A stretch of 47,154 nt of DNA from an uncultured Clostridia bacterium (GTDB lineage Bacteria > Bacillota > Clostridia > Oscillospirales > Ruminococcaceae), in NCBI GenBank assembly GCA_944386455.1, contig CALXBC010000019.1, positions 1 through 47,154 on the forward strand. Direction: 5' to 3'. The notes beneath the pieces are model-generated. The model saw nothing but the letters and a program-made list of their open reading frames with translations, made no database searches and had not been told where the DNA came from. A program made the position numbers and the translations under genes. This document shows, piece after piece, positions 9,243 to 19,166 of the stretch; positions within the stretch are counted from its first letter, which is position 1; each line of letters begins with the position of its first letter.

Positions 9243-10343
9243 TCAGCTGCCCGCAGTCTGCTCACCGGACAGCCCGGCCAACGGCTTATTGGGATCCTCT
9301 ATCGTTATTTTGTCCGTGATTTGTATAATACCCAATTTTTCTGCCGGGACAGCACCGGAATAGGGGCGGAAATATTCATTCAGCATATCGGCAGTTGCTT
9401 GCTTATTCATTCCAAAAACATCTTGTCTTGCACCGCTTTCCGTCCGATATCTTAAATAGTGCCCGGGGGGAGAGTGAAAAACAATGTTTTCCTTTTTCAG
9501 GTCCTTTGCCGTCGTTGCCAGAGAAAGCATTTCTCCAATTGTGAAATCCGTGCTGACATTCTTCGCAAGAGTGGGCAGAAGATTCAAAACATCCCAAAGC
9601 CCGGAAGCCAGCAGACGGTCAACCAAACCGGCAATAAAAATTTTCTGATTCTTCTGACGGGTGATATCTGCGTTAGCAAAAGCACCGCGTTCACGAACAA
9701 AGGCCTGCGCCTGCTCTCCGTTCAGGGTCTGTTTCCCCTCCTTAAAAACAAAGGTTTTCCCGCTGGTTTTTTTCGTTGTTGTAAAACCTTTGTCCAGGTT
9801 GATTTCAACACCGCCCAGTTGATCCACGATTGTACGGACGTCATCCATTCCCACCGTCACATAATGATCCACTGTCAGTGCAAAATTCCCATTGATTGCT
9901 GCAATCAGTCCGTTGATTCCGCCATCCTTTTGATTGTAAATTCCATTCATCTTGTTAAGCCCGCCGGTATGATATTTGTCATCCACATAAGTGTCACGCG
10001 GAAACTGCAAAATGTTCAGCTTTTGATGCGCAATATCATAACTGCACAGCATCATTACATCAGAGAGGCGATTGCTGCGTCCCTTGGCCTCACTGTCGTA
10101 GTCCACGCCGCACAGCAATATATTCATCATTTTATCCTTCACTTTTTCCGGGGTCTTATATGATTCCGTCATCTGCGTATTGTTTCCGCCCATCTGCTCT
10201 GCGCTGTGAAAGGGGCTGGAATGATACAGCGCAGTCAGCAAAAGCGTCAAAATGATAAAGACCGCTAAAACCACAGTCAGTGCGACTAATCCTTTTCTTC
10301 TTCCCCTTCTTTTTCTGCGGCTGACCGCGTCCAGTTCTCTCAT
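9243..10343 (-). CDS. LytR-CpsA-Psr (LCP) family protein, second of a tandem pair
   Basis: A 366-residue membrane-anchored protein: a basic N-terminus (RRKRRGRRKG), one membrane helix (about 19-42), then an extracellular LCP domain with DVMMLCSYD, LQFPRDTYV, GGLNKMNGIYNQ and RQKNQKIFIAGL. LCP proteins transfer teichoic-acid or other undecaprenyl-linked glycopolymers to peptidoglycan using conserved Arg and Asp residues. GGGGGAAT supports the ATG. It lies 30 bases after a paralogue, suggesting tandem duplication; a divided substrate role is inference. Confidence 0.92.
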   Translation of the reverse strand: MRELDAVSRRKRRGRRKGLVALTVVLAVFIILTLLLTALYHSSPFHSAEQMGGNNTQMTESYKTPEKVKDKMMNILLCGVDYDSEAKGRSNRLSDVMMLCSYDIAHQKLNILQFPRDTYVDDKYHTGGLNKMNGIYNQKDGGINGLIAAINGNFALTVDHYVTVGMDDVRTIVDQLGGVEINLDKGFTTTKKTSGKTFVFKEGKQTLNGEQAQAFVRERGAFANADITRQKNQKIFIAGLVDRLLASGLWDVLNLLPTLAKNVSTDFTIGEMLSLATTAKDLKKENIVFHSPPGHYLRYRTESGARQDVFGMNKQATADMLNEYFRPYSGAVPAEKLGIIQITDKITIEDPNKPLAGLSGEQTAGS

Positions 10344-10373
10344 CCAAACATTCCCCCGGAGCTTATATTACAT

Positions 10374-11417
10374 TTACTGCATCGGCTGTGCGTCATCTTC
10401 CACCGTTGTCGTATCAAAGACCTGCTTGATTCCCAGTTCGCTGACAGCTACCGGATCACTGTGCGGCCGGAAATACTGGTTAAGCAGCTCCGCCGTCTTT
10501 TCTGCATTCATCGAAAAGACGGAATACCCGTCATAGGAACCGTATTTTCCCGGAAGAGAGTGGAAAATAATATTTGATTTTTCCAGTCCCTGGGCCATTT
10601 TGGCAAACTCCAGGATGGTGTTCGGCGTCATATCTGTCCCTACCATTCCAACCAGCGTCGGCACCATCTTGGCAAGATCTGCAGCGGTTGCTTCCAGCAG
10701 ACGGTCCATCAAAGCAGAAAGAAATACCCGCTGGTTTTTCTGCCGTGTGGCATCTCCGCCCGGTACATGCTTCCGTTCACGAACAAAGGCCTCTGCGGTC
10801 TGGCCGTCCATCAGCTGTGTACCTTTTTTGATCTTATAGCCGTCCACTGAGGTAAATGCATAATCCGAGGTGATTTCAAGGCCGCCCAGTGCGTCCACGA
10901 TATCACGAAAATCTTCCATCGTTACCGTAACATAATGGTCGATCGGCAGTTTGAAATTTTCATTAATTGCAGTCACAAGGCCATTAATTCCAGCCTTGTT
11001 GCCATATTTTTTAATTGACTGGTTATAAATCGCATTTATCTTATGAGTACCGCCCGTCGGGTATTTGTCCTCATCCACCACAGTATCACGCGGAATCTGA
11101 AGAATATTGACCTTTTTGGCCGAAATGTCATAATTGACCACCATGATAACGTCAGTCAGGTTGGTGCCACGGCCCTTGTCCTTATCCACACCGCAGAGCA
11201 GAAAATTGACCTGCTTGTCCCGAATGCTCTCTTCTGTTGCATAGGAATTATTAAAGCCGCCTTCTCCCACTTGGGAATCCTGAAAAATACTGGAATTCAT
11301 CAGTGCAATGACTGCCAGCGCAAGGACTGCCACCACAATCATAATGATGGCTATCGTCAGCATGACTTTATCCCCAGTCCGCATCTTCTTCTTTTTTTTG
11401 GTTCTTACCGTTGACAT
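10374..11417 (-). CDS. LytR-CpsA-Psr (LCP) family protein, first of a tandem pair
   Basis: A 347-residue LCP protein with a lysine-rich cytoplasmic start (RTKKKKKMRTGDK), one membrane helix (about 20-42) and an outer catalytic domain. Motifs: LLCGVDKDKGRGTNLTDVIM, LQIPRDTVVD, GTHKINAIYNQ and FVRERKHVPGGDATRQKNQR. The likely job is glycopolymer ligation to the cell wall. The start overlaps the yqeK stop by 13 bases and has GGAGG just upstream, so the two are probably translated together. It resembles the following LCP gene along its whole length. Confidence 0.92.
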   Translation of the reverse strand: MSTVRTKKKKKMRTGDKVMLTIAIIMIVVAVLALAVIALMNSSIFQDSQVGEGGFNNSYATEESIRDKQVNFLLCGVDKDKGRGTNLTDVIMVVNYDISAKKVNILQIPRDTVVDEDKYPTGGTHKINAIYNQSIKKYGNKAGINGLVTAINENFKLPIDHYVTVTMEDFRDIVDALGGLEITSDYAFTSVDGYKIKKGTQLMDGQTAEAFVRERKHVPGGDATRQKNQRVFLSALMDRLLEATAADLAKMVPTLVGMVGTDMTPNTILEFAKMAQGLEKSNIIFHSLPGKYGSYDGYSVFSMNAEKTAELLNQYFRPHSDPVAVSELGIKQVFDTTTVEDDAQPMQ

Positions 11418-12016
11418 AAAGCTCCTCCATAACAGTCTGCATCCATTTCTGAACGCAGTTCATTATATGCTGCTATTGAATCCGGATGCAGATACTTTTT
11501 TCGATGAATCAGATCGCAGATTAAAAATTCAAGTACATAAAGCATCGCTTGCTCCAGACTTTGCCCGGATAGCTTTCGCACCGTTTCCACATCGGGATAA
11601 TTGCGGTCTGCTGATGCAAGATCCGCCACAAAAATAATCTTTTCCAAAGCTGACATTCCCGCGCGGCCGGTCGTATGATACCGCACCGCATTCAACACAT
11701 CGGCATCCTCAACCTGCAGCACTGTTTTGAGATAAGCAGCCCCCGCAATCGCATGATACAGCGGCGGACTTTTTTTCTCGATACTGGTTAGCATTATACC
11801 ACCATTTTTTATGGTTTGCAACTGAAAATCCAAATTGTCATTTTTACAGATATCATGTAACAAACCTGTCATTTTTGCAATCTTTTCGTCATATCCGTAT
11901 CTCCCGGCCAGCAGCTGCGCGCACTCCGCGACACAAACACTGTGACGGAGCCGCTCGGGCTTGAGCCGCTCAGACAGAATACGCATTGCATCTGCTTCTG
12001 TAAAAGGAAAAATCAT
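11405..12016 (-). CDS. yqeK: YqeK-family HD-domain symmetrical Ap4A hydrolase
   Basis: A 203-residue HD-domain metal-dependent phosphohydrolase; YqeK enzymes cleave diadenosine tetraphosphate symmetrically to two ADP. The metal ligands are in RHSVCVAECAQLL (His), GLLHDICKND (His-Asp) and the later YHAIAGA and RYHTTGRAG histidines. Length is normal. AAAGGAAC lies before the ATG. It is placed between nadD and the LCP genes, the usual Firmicutes context nadD-yqeK-lcp-rsfS. Confidence 0.93.
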   Translation of the reverse strand: MIFPFTEADAMRILSERLKPERLRHSVCVAECAQLLAGRYGYDEKIAKMTGLLHDICKNDNLDFQLQTIKNGGIMLTSIEKKSPPLYHAIAGAAYLKTVLQVEDADVLNAVRYHTTGRAGMSALEKIIFVADLASADRNYPDVETVRKLSGQSLEQAMLYVLEFLICDLIHRKKYLHPDSIAAYNELRSEMDADCYGGALCQR

Positions 12017-12055
12017 TGTTGTTCCGTTCCTTTCTTTTCTGCAAAAAGAACATGG

Positions 12056-12658
12056 CTATTTGCTGTATAAATCATGCTCCCGAATATAGGACAGCACTTT
12101 CGTATCAAGCATCCCGCTGACATCCCGTCCTTTTTTCAGTCTCTCCCGCACCTCAGTTGACGAGATTTCAAGCACCGGAATATCCAACACAAACGCCTGT
12201 CCCCCCAGCAGCTCGAGCTGCTTCTTTTCTGCTTCAAGCTCCTTCATCCGGCTATTCTCCCGAGCGGCTGTGATCAAAGCGGTTATTTTCAGCATTTTTT
12301 CCCAGCAATACCAGCTGCGGAACGTTAGAAACATGTCGCTTCCCATAATCAGATAAAAGTTTCCATTCGGGTATTCTTTTTTCAGCTGAACCAGCGTATC
12401 ATAGGTATAGCTTTTTTTTGGGCGCTTGATCTCAATATCGCTGACCGTAAGAAGCGGATTATCCTCAGCAGCAAGGCGGCACATTTCAAGCCGGTATTTG
12501 TCCTCAGCAAGGTCTGGTGCCTGCTTATGAGGCGGAACTCTGGTCGGAATCAGCAGCACCCTGTCAAAGGAGAAAGCGCCGCAGCATGCTTCTATCAGAT
12601 GGATGTGGCCCTTATGGATGGGATTAAAGGTACCGCCGAAAATCCCGATCTTCTCCAT
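12056..12658 (-). CDS. nadD: Nicotinate-nucleotide adenylyltransferase
   Basis: A 200-residue nucleotidyltransferase that makes deamido-NAD from nicotinate mononucleotide and ATP. GGTFNPIHKGHIHL (residues 8-21) is the nucleotide-binding HxGH-type motif and EISSTEVRERLKKG near the C-terminus is the ISSTxxR motif. Length is normal. The ribosome binding site is weak. It follows yhbY by 36 bases in the packed housekeeping operon. Confidence 0.96.
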   Translation of the reverse strand: MEKIGIFGGTFNPIHKGHIHLIEACCGAFSFDRVLLIPTRVPPHKQAPDLAEDKYRLEMCRLAAEDNPLLTVSDIEIKRPKKSYTYDTLVQLKKEYPNGNFYLIMGSDMFLTFRSWYCWEKMLKITALITAARENSRMKELEAEKKQLELLGGQAFVLDIPVLEISSTEVRERLKKGRDVSGMLDTKVLSYIREHDLYSK

Positions 12659-12694
12659 TTTTTGTCACGCTCTTTTCCACTGCGGCATTCGGGA

Positions 12695-12982
12695 CTACCA
12701 TTCCAGCACCGGATGCTCCTTATTTTTCTTATACAGCACAAATTTTGTGCCAATGACCTGTACGACCTCTGCGTCCAGGTCGCGCGCCAGGGAATCCGCC
12801 GCTTCTCTTGCGCTGAGCAGTGAATTTTCCAGCACTCTGCCTTTGATGATCTCACGCTTGGCGATCGCATCCGCAGCCTGCTTCACTACAGCATCTCCGA
12901 TCCCGCTTTTCCCGATCTGCAAAATCGTGTCTTCCTTGCTGGCGATCCCACGCAAAGCAGCTCTGTCTTTACTTGTCAGCAT
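12695..12982 (-). CDS. yhbY: YhbY-type CRM-domain RNA-binding protein
   Basis: A 95-residue single CRM-domain protein beginning MLTSKDRAALRGIASKED and containing the QIGKSGIGDAV segment (GxxG RNA-binding loop type) and a C-terminal VQVIGTKFVLYKKNKE strand. YhbY associates with pre-50S particles. It sits upstream of nadD as in many Firmicutes. AAGGAG lies before the ATG at a long spacing (about 15 bases). Confidence 0.93.
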   Translation of the reverse strand: MLTSKDRAALRGIASKEDTILQIGKSGIGDAVVKQAADAIAKREIIKGRVLENSLLSAREAADSLARDLDAEVVQVIGTKFVLYKKNKEHPVLEW

Positions 12983-13006
12983 ATTATTTCCGTTTATCTC
13001 CTTTTC

Positions 13007-13588
13007 TTATTTGTTCTGTAAAAGCCTTTCAAGCTGTTCCAAAGCCCTGCCCCGGTGACTGATTGCGTCTTTTTCCGCCGGAGAAAGCTCCGAAAAGCTC
13101 TGGTTCCCCACCATAAAAATCGGGTCATAGCCAAAACCGTTGCTGCCCCGCGGACCGTAGCCGATCACTCCGGGACATTCTCCCCGCAGAGTATGTCCTT
13201 GTCCGTTTTCGTCAATATAATAAAGTACACACACAAACTGCGCTGTCCGTTGTTCCGGCGGTACATTTTCCAGCTCCCGCAGCAGCTTTTGGTTCCGGTC
13301 TGCGTCGGTTGCGTCCGGTCCCGCATAGCGTGCAGAATAGACACCCGGCGCACCGCCCAGCGCATCTACCGCCAACCCGGAATCATCTGCAACGGTCGGA
13401 AGTTCGGTCAGACGATAGACCGCTTCCGCTTTCAGCCTGGCATTTTCTTCAAAAGTGGTTCCTGTTTCCTCTACCTCTAAATCTGCTCCCGCATCCTTTT
13501 GTGAGATGACCTCATAGCCGAGCGGAGCCAGTACCCGTGCAAATTCCGCAGCTTTATGCGGATTGTTGCTTGCAAGCACCAGTTTCAT
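13007..13588 (-). CDS. XTP/dITP pyrophosphatase (RdgB/HAM1)
   Basis: A 193-residue house-cleaning nucleotide pyrophosphatase that removes dITP, XTP and similar purines. Motifs: [14 protein letters not shown] at the N-terminus (substrate binding), [16 protein letters not shown] (metal-binding Asp), [16 protein letters not shown] and [12 protein letters not shown] at the C-terminus. The ATG at 13588 directly follows a possible GTG; GGGA lies upstream. The neighbours are ftsY upstream and yhbY downstream. Confidence 0.95.
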   Translation of the reverse strand: MKLVLASNNPHKAAEFARVLAPLGYEVISQKDAGADLEVEETGTTFEENARLKAEAVYRLTELPTVADDSGLAVDALGGAPGVYSARYAGPDATDADRNQKLLRELENVPPEQRTAQFVCVLYYIDENGQGHTLRGECPGVIGYGPRGSNGFGYDPIFMVGNQSFSELSPAEKDAISHRGRALEQLERLLQNK

Positions 13589-13612
13589 CACATTCCCGCT
13601 TTCAAAAAGTAT

Positions 13613-14521
13613 TTATTCGTCAAATAATGCATCGACAAACTCGCCCGGTACAAAAGGCTGTAAATCGTCGATCTGTTCTCCTACCCCGATATATTTTACC
13701 GGCAGGCCCAGTTCATCCTTGATGGCAATCACAATGCCGCCCCGCGCTGTCCCGTCCAGCTTGGTCAGCACAATGCCGGTGATTCCTGCCGCTTCCTGAA
13801 ACTGACGTGCCTGATTGACCGCATTCTGACCGGTCGTTGCATCCAGCACCAGAAGCACCTCTGTATCACAGCCTGCCGCTTCCCGCTCAATCACACGGGA
13901 AATTTTGGCAAGCTCGTCCATCAGATTCTTCTTATTGTGCAAGCGCCCTGCCGTGTCACAGATAACCACATCGCAGCCTCTTGCCTTTGCTGCTGCGATG
14001 GTGTCAAAAACCACCGCGGCAGGATCGGCTCCTTCTCCGTGTCTGACAAGCTCAACACCTGCCCGGTCTGCCCAAATCTGAAGCTGGTCGATTGCAGCGG
14101 CGCGAAACGTATCAGCCGCGCCCAAAATCACTTTTTTTCCATCAGCCTTCAAATTGGCCGCCAGCTTTCCGATAGTAGTGGTTTTGCCGACTCCGTTGAC
14201 CCCGATTACCAATATCACCGAAGGCTTTGTGGAAAGATGAAGGGTTTCATCTCCGGTTACCATCTCAGTGACGATCGCTTTCATTTCATCCTTAATCAGC
14301 GCAGGATCACTGATTTTATTTTCCTTTACCCGTTGACGCAGCTTATCGCAGATCCTTGCCGAGGTCACAACACCAACATCTGACATGATAAGGATTTCTT
14401 CCAATTCCTCAAACAGTTCCTCATCGATCTTCCGGAAGGAACCCAGCACCCCTTCAACCTGCTTCATCATGGAATCCCGGGTCTTTTTTAACCCATTTTT
14501 GATCTTGCTGAAAATTCCCAT
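13613..14521 (-). CDS. ftsY: Signal recognition particle receptor FtsY
   Basis: A 302-residue SRP GTPase that docks ribosome-SRP complexes at the membrane. A short amphipathic N-terminus ([18 protein letters not shown]) and helical N domain (to about 95) are followed by the NG GTPase: [10 protein letters not shown] (about 107-116), [20 protein letters not shown] and [11 protein letters not shown]. There is no long acidic A domain, as usual in Firmicutes. The start is chosen at MGIFSKIK; an in-frame longer version overlaps the end of smc. Order smc-ftsY is conserved. Confidence 0.96.
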   Translation of the reverse strand: MGIFSKIKNGLKKTRDSMMKQVEGVLGSFRKIDEELFEELEEILIMSDVGVVTSARICDKLRQRVKENKISDPALIKDEMKAIVTEMVTGDETLHLSTKPSVILVIGVNGVGKTTTIGKLAANLKADGKKVILGAADTFRAAAIDQLQIWADRAGVELVRHGEGADPAAVVFDTIAAAKARGCDVVICDTAGRLHNKKNLMDELAKISRVIEREAAGCDTEVLLVLDATTGQNAVNQARQFQEAAGITGIVLTKLDGTARGGIVIAIKDELGLPVKYIGVGEQIDDLQPFVPGEFVDALFDE

Positions 14522-14565
14522 TATGGCGTTCCTGCCTTTCTGAATCATTATGTAGTGCAAAAATG

Positions 14566-17500
14566 TCACTGGATGTTTTTCATGCCGAGCTGTTCTTCGA
14601 CCTCAGACACCCGCAGCGTCAGCAGCTTGGAAACACCCTGCTCCTGCATTGTGACGCCATAAAGGACATCTGCTTCTTCCATGGAGCCGCGGCGGTGGGT
14701 GATCAGAATAAACTGCGTTTTATCACTCATCAGCCGCAGATAGTTGGCGTACTTGACCACATTGACATCGTCCAGAGCCGCCTCAATCTCGTCAAGGATG
14801 CAAAATGGAGACGGCCGTACCTTCAATATGGCAAAATAGATGGCGATTGCAACAAATGCCTGCTCCCCGCCGGACAGCGACGCAAGATTTTTGATCAGCT
14901 TCCCGGGCGGCTGTACTCTGATTTCGATACCGGATTCCAACACATTGTCGGGGTCGGTCAGCAAAAGCTCTCCTTTCCCGCCGCCAAACAACTCCGTAAA
15001 AATCCGTCCGAAGTAGTCATTGATCTTTTGGAAACTCTCGGTAAAAATATCTTCCATTTTCGCGGTCAGATCAGAAATCAGCGAGATCAGCTCACTTTTG
15101 GATTCCTCGACGTCACCGATCTGCCGGTTCAAAAATTCATATCGTTCGGAAACCTCTTTATACTCCTCGATCGCGCCGACATTCACGCTGCCGAGCGCCC
15201 TGATTTTAGACTTGACCTCGTTCAGATCCCGCTGCGCAGTGATGATGTTTTCGACATCCACTGCAATTGCTGCGGCTTCGCTGCGGGTCAGCTGATATTC
15301 TTCCCACATTTTTGCGATAATTTCGTCATATTCCTTCTGGATGGAAATTTTGCGTTCCTCCAGCCGTGCCAACTCCCGCGATACCTCTTCCCGTTTGGCA
15401 GAGACCTCCCGTTCCGTGCTCCGCAGTGTTGTTGTCTGTCCCTCATATTCTCCGCGCCGACGGTTCACATCAGTGATTCTGGCATCCAATTCAGCCGCGG
15501 CAGAACGGCCGGTCTGAATCTTTTGCTCATACTCCTTGATCTTGGCCTGGCTGTCTGCAATCTGTGCTTCGAGTCCGGCAATGGAAGCAGTCAGCGCTTC
15601 TCTTTGCTCTTTTGCGTTTTTCCTGCGGCCGGTGATATCCGCGATTGCCTGCTCCAAATTTTCAATATCCTTTGCCAGTTCTGTCTGCTCGATACGACAG
15701 TCAGAGATACAGTTTGAAAGCGTTTCCCGTTCTTTGGCAGAATCGTCTTTAGAACCGCTGTTTTGCTGCAACTCTGCCGAAATTGCTTCTGCCTGCACAG
15801 AAAGTGCTTTCAGCCGCTCATCCCATGCCAAAAGCTCATTTGTCAGCTCCGCGTTTTTCTGCTTCATCCGTGCGATTTCGGCATCGACGTCATCAAGCTG
15901 CCGCTCATCCTCAGCAATAATATGCTCCAGCCGCTTTTGTTCTCCCTCAAAGCGGATCTGGTCTTCTTTCAGGACCTGGATTTCACTTCTGACCGCCTCA
16001 ACTTCTGCGTTCAGGCGGCTGACCTCGGCAGCCAGCTCTGATAGCCTGCTTTCCGCTTCTGTCCTTTTTCCGCCAAGCTCTCCGGCCTCTGCTTCCAGAC
16101 GGGAAATATCGTTCTTTCGGCTGAGAAGCCCGTTGCTTCTGTTTTGGGAGCCTCCTGTCAGAGAACCGCCCGCATTCACGACCTGTCCATCCAGTGTCAC
16201 GATCTTAAACCGATAATGGTACTGTCTGGCAATCCCCACTGCGGCATCCAAATCTTCCGCAATGACGATACGGCCAAGCAGGGATTTGATGATGCCGTCG
16301 TATTCAGGCTCCGCCTTGACCAGTTCAGAGCCTAGCGCTGTAAAGCCTGGACAGGCTCTCAGCCCGTTTTCAGACAGTTCGCTTCCTTTCACTGATGTCA
16401 GCGGCAAAAAAGTCGCCCTTCCGCCGTTCTGTTCCTTCAGCAGCCGAATGGCAGCCTTGGCAGTTCCCTCATTGTCGCATACCAGATGCTGCATGGCGCC
16501 GCCCAGCGCGGTCTCAACTGCCACAGAATAAGCGGCTTCCACCTCGATCAGCTGGGAGACGGTTCCCAATACTCCCCTCAGTACGCCTGCCCGCGCCTGC
16601 TTTAATACAGATTTGACGCTGTAAGCATAGCCCTCCATGCTCTGTTCCAAGTCCCTGAGCAGCTTGGCTTTCTGCTGCTTTTCCTTCACCTGTAAATCGA
16701 GCGCGTGGACTGTTTTTTCAAGCTCCTCCTGTTTCTGCGAACGGGAACTCTGCTTCAGCTCATAGCCTTTCAGCGAGTTTAACAGCTGCTGCTCTCTTTC
16801 CGCCATTTTTTCCAATGAGGCTCTGTTTTCCTCAAAATCATTCTTTGCCTGCTCCAATTCCTGCTGCTTGAAAACAACGCCTTCCCGCACCGCTTCCAGC
16901 TGGCGTTCGTTTTCACGGATCACATTTTCCGCGTTGTTTTTCTTGAATTGGAGTTCCGTCTGTTCGAGTACCGTGCGGTTCAGCCTTTCATTCAGTTCTG
17001 CAATTTTAGTTTCAAATGCTTCACTTTTGGCATTCAGATGCAGCAGTCGTTCCTCAGATTGCATCAGCCGCTGTTCAACCGTATCGGCTTCTTCCTGTTT
17101 CTTTACGATTTGTGCCTTTTTATCCGCAATCTCCTGTTCCGCCCCGCTGTCTGACAGCTCCAGCGAAGCGATACTGGCCTGCACGTTCTCAATATTGGCG
17201 CTCAAATGGCTGATATCATTCTCAAGTACCGCTATATGACTGCCTTGTTCAGAAATTTCAGTCTCGATACCGGCCTTTTCATCCCGCATTGCTTCGATAT
17301 CGGACAGACATTTCTGCATTGCAGCATAAGTGTCCTCGATTTGTGTCTCAATCTCCTCGATTTGCTGTTCCAGCCGGTCATAATCCCGGCGGCAGACCGT
17401 AATCTTATCTTCCTGATCAGAAAGGTTCCGATTGGATTTGTCCAGCGTTTTGGTCCAAAGGGTGATTTCCAGCACCTTTTTCTGCTCCGCAAGCTTTAAA

Positions 17501-18144
17501 AAGCGTTGTGCTTTCTCGGACTGTTCCTTCAACGGTCCGACTCGGTCTTCCAGCTCAGCCAAAATATCCCGCAGCCGAACAAGATTTTCTTCCGCCTGTT
17601 TCAGCCGTTTTTCGGATTCACTTTTCCGATAGCGGAACTTCGTAATACCTGCGGCCTCCTCAAAAATTTCCCGCCGCTCTGTGCTTTTGGCACCCACGAT
17701 CTCTGCGATTTTGCCCTGTCCAATGATGGAATAGCCATCCTTTCCAAGGCCGGTATCCATCAGCAGCTCATTGATATCCTTCAGCCGCACCGGCGCGCCG
17801 TTAATCAGATATTCACTTTCCCCGGAGCGATAATATTTTCTGGTCAGACTGACTTCATCACTGTCCACTCCCAGCGTTCGGGAGGTATTGTCCAGCGTCA
17901 GGGTCACCTCTGCAAAGCCCTGCTGTTTTCTCAGTGCCGTTCCGTTGAAGATGACATCTTCCATTTTATCGCCGCGCAGCGTTTTATTCGACTGCTCGCC
18001 AAGCACCCAGCGCACAGCGTCGCTGATATTGCTTTTTCCGCTTCCATTCGGACCGACCACAGCGGTCAGTCCTTTGTTGAATGTCAGCTTTGTTTTATCC
18101 GGAAAGGATTTAAAGCCCTGCAATTCCAAAGATTTCAACAGCAT
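14566..18144 (-). CDS. smc: Chromosome segregation ATPase SMC
   Basis: A 1192-residue SMC protein, normal for the family. Walker A (GPNGSGKSN, residues 31-39), two long coiled coils (about 170-500 and 680-1010), a central hinge (about 510-670, with GVLGTVSQLIEVEAAYSVAV), then the ABC signature LSGGEQAFVAIA and Walker B FCILDEIEAALDD near the C-terminus. Together with ScpA/ScpB, not in this window, it forms condensin. The start overlaps the end of the radical SAM gene by 10 bases, so coupled translation is likely. Confidence 0.98.
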   Translation of the reverse strand: MLLKSLELQGFKSFPDKTKLTFNKGLTAVVGPNGSGKSNISDAVRWVLGEQSNKTLRGDKMEDVIFNGTALRKQQGFAEVTLTLDNTSRTLGVDSDEVSLTRKYYRSGESEYLINGAPVRLKDINELLMDTGLGKDGYSIIGQGKIAEIVGAKSTERREIFEEAAGITKFRYRKSESEKRLKQAEENLVRLRDILAELEDRVGPLKEQSEKAQRFLKLAEQKKVLEITLWTKTLDKSNRNLSDQEDKITVCRRDYDRLEQQIEEIETQIEDTYAAMQKCLSDIEAMRDEKAGIETEISEQGSHIAVLENDISHLSANIENVQASIASLELSDSGAEQEIADKKAQIVKKQEEADTVEQRLMQSEERLLHLNAKSEAFETKIAELNERLNRTVLEQTELQFKKNNAENVIRENERQLEAVREGVVFKQQELEQAKNDFEENRASLEKMAEREQQLLNSLKGYELKQSSRSQKQEELEKTVHALDLQVKEKQQKAKLLRDLEQSMEGYAYSVKSVLKQARAGVLRGVLGTVSQLIEVEAAYSVAVETALGGAMQHLVCDNEGTAKAAIRLLKEQNGGRATFLPLTSVKGSELSENGLRACPGFTALGSELVKAEPEYDGIIKSLLGRIVIAEDLDAAVGIARQYHYRFKIVTLDGQVVNAGGSLTGGSQNRSNGLLSRKNDISRLEAEAGELGGKRTEAESRLSELAAEVSRLNAEVEAVRSEIQVLKEDQIRFEGEQKRLEHIIAEDERQLDDVDAEIARMKQKNAELTNELLAWDERLKALSVQAEAISAELQQNSGSKDDSAKERETLSNCISDCRIEQTELAKDIENLEQAIADITGRRKNAKEQREALTASIAGLEAQIADSQAKIKEYEQKIQTGRSAAAELDARITDVNRRRGEYEGQTTTLRSTEREVSAKREEVSRELARLEERKISIQKEYDEIIAKMWEEYQLTRSEAAAIAVDVENIITAQRDLNEVKSKIRALGSVNVGAIEEYKEVSERYEFLNRQIGDVEESKSELISLISDLTAKMEDIFTESFQKINDYFGRIFTELFGGGKGELLLTDPDNVLESGIEIRVQPPGKLIKNLASLSGGEQAFVAIAIYFAILKVRPSPFCILDEIEAALDDVNVVKYANYLRLMSDKTQFILITHRRGSMEEADVLYGVTMQEQGVSKLLTLRVSEVEEQLGMKNIQ

Positions 18145-19166
18145 ATTGTAACAGTATCCTTTCTTTCTGCCGTTCTTACCGTGAGACTCCGTTCCGGTAA
18201 GCTTTCATCCCGCCGCAGACGCAGGCGGTATCCTGCCTGTTCCAAACGGAGCATATTCCGTCTGGACTGTCCGACCAGCCTTGACACGTCCCGCGGATTC
18301 ACCGCCACCTCAGCTTCTTTCATGCCCAGCTGTTCCAGCTTTTCCAGCAGTCCCCGGTAAAAAAGCTCCCCTTCACACAATTCCCGAAACGCCGGATGAT
18401 AAGCACCTGCCACCATATTTTGCTCCAGCTCCCGGGAAGCATGCAGCCCGACACGGATAACCCGGATTCCGGCCTGCACAAACTTTTGCATCAGCTGCGC
18501 CGCCAGCGGAACAGTATCATCCACCCCGGGCGGATGATAAATCCCAGCCTCATACAGTCTGCACAATTCTGTCCCACGAATCACCACCGTCGGATAGATT
18601 CGCACTGTGTCGGGACGGCAGCCGATCAATGCTTCCGCAGTATGGTATGCGCTTTCTTTGCTGTCTCCATACAGGCCCGTCATCATCTGAAGCCCCAAAG
18701 AAAACCCATACGCCCGCAAAAGCTGCGAGGCCTCTATGGTCTGTGCAGCCGTATGTCCCCGCCTGTTTAAGGCAAGCACATGATCGTCCATGCTCTGTGC
18801 TCCCAGCTCGACCGCCGATACCCGGTATTGCCGCAGCAGCCGCAGAATCTCCTCCGAAACAGCGTCCGGACGGGTCGAAATACGGATCCCCGCCAGTTTG
18901 CCGGCGCCGCAAAACGGAGCCGCTGCTTCCAGCAGCCCAAGCATGGTCTCCCGGTCAATAGCGGTAAAGCTTCCTCCGAAAAAGGCAACCTCTGTATTTT
19001 GCCGCTGCTGCTGTGTCATGTGCTTCAGTGCATGACCGCAAACCTCCCGCACTTCCTGAGGCTGCGGCTGTCTGCTTGCCCCGGAAATGCTCCGCTGGTC
19101 ACAGAAGCTGCAAACATGCGGACAGCCGAGATGCGGAACAAAAAATGCAATATTAGAGTGTTTCAT
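18135..19166 (-). CDS. Elp3-like radical SAM protein between rnc and smc
   Basis: A 343-residue radical SAM enzyme. The cluster motif CPHVCSFC (CxxxCxxC) is at residues about 14-21, followed by the glycine-rich EVAFFGGSFTAI SAM-binding segment and a TIM-barrel core (RISTRPDAVSEEIL, VELGAQSMDD). It looks like the Elp3-type radical SAM domain without an acetyltransferase domain. The tRNA or protein substrate is not known. This gene regularly lies between rnc and smc in Clostridia. The start overlaps the end of rnc by 14 bases. Confidence 0.85.
   Translation of the reverse strand: MKHSNIAFFVPHLGCPHVCSFCDQRSISGASRQPQPQEVREVCGHALKHMTQQQRQNTEVAFFGGSFTAIDRETMLGLLEAAAPFCGAGKLAGIRISTRPDAVSEEILRLLRQYRVSAVELGAQSMDDHVLALNRRGHTAAQTIEASQLLRAYGFSLGLQMMTGLYGDSKESAYHTAEALIGCRPDTVRIYPTVVIRGTELCRLYEAGIYHPPGVDDTVPLAAQLMQKFVQAGIRVIRVGLHASRELEQNMVAGAYHPAFRELCEGELFYRGLLEKLEQLGMKEAEVAVNPRDVSRLVGQSRRNMLRLEQAGYRLRLRRDESLPERSLTVRTAERKDTVTICC

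Noticed and set aside
14563-15717. Long plus-strand frame of 384 codons opposite smc
   Set aside because: It lies wholly over the coiled-coil and ATPase coding part of smc, has no recognisable domain, and is an antisense shadow.
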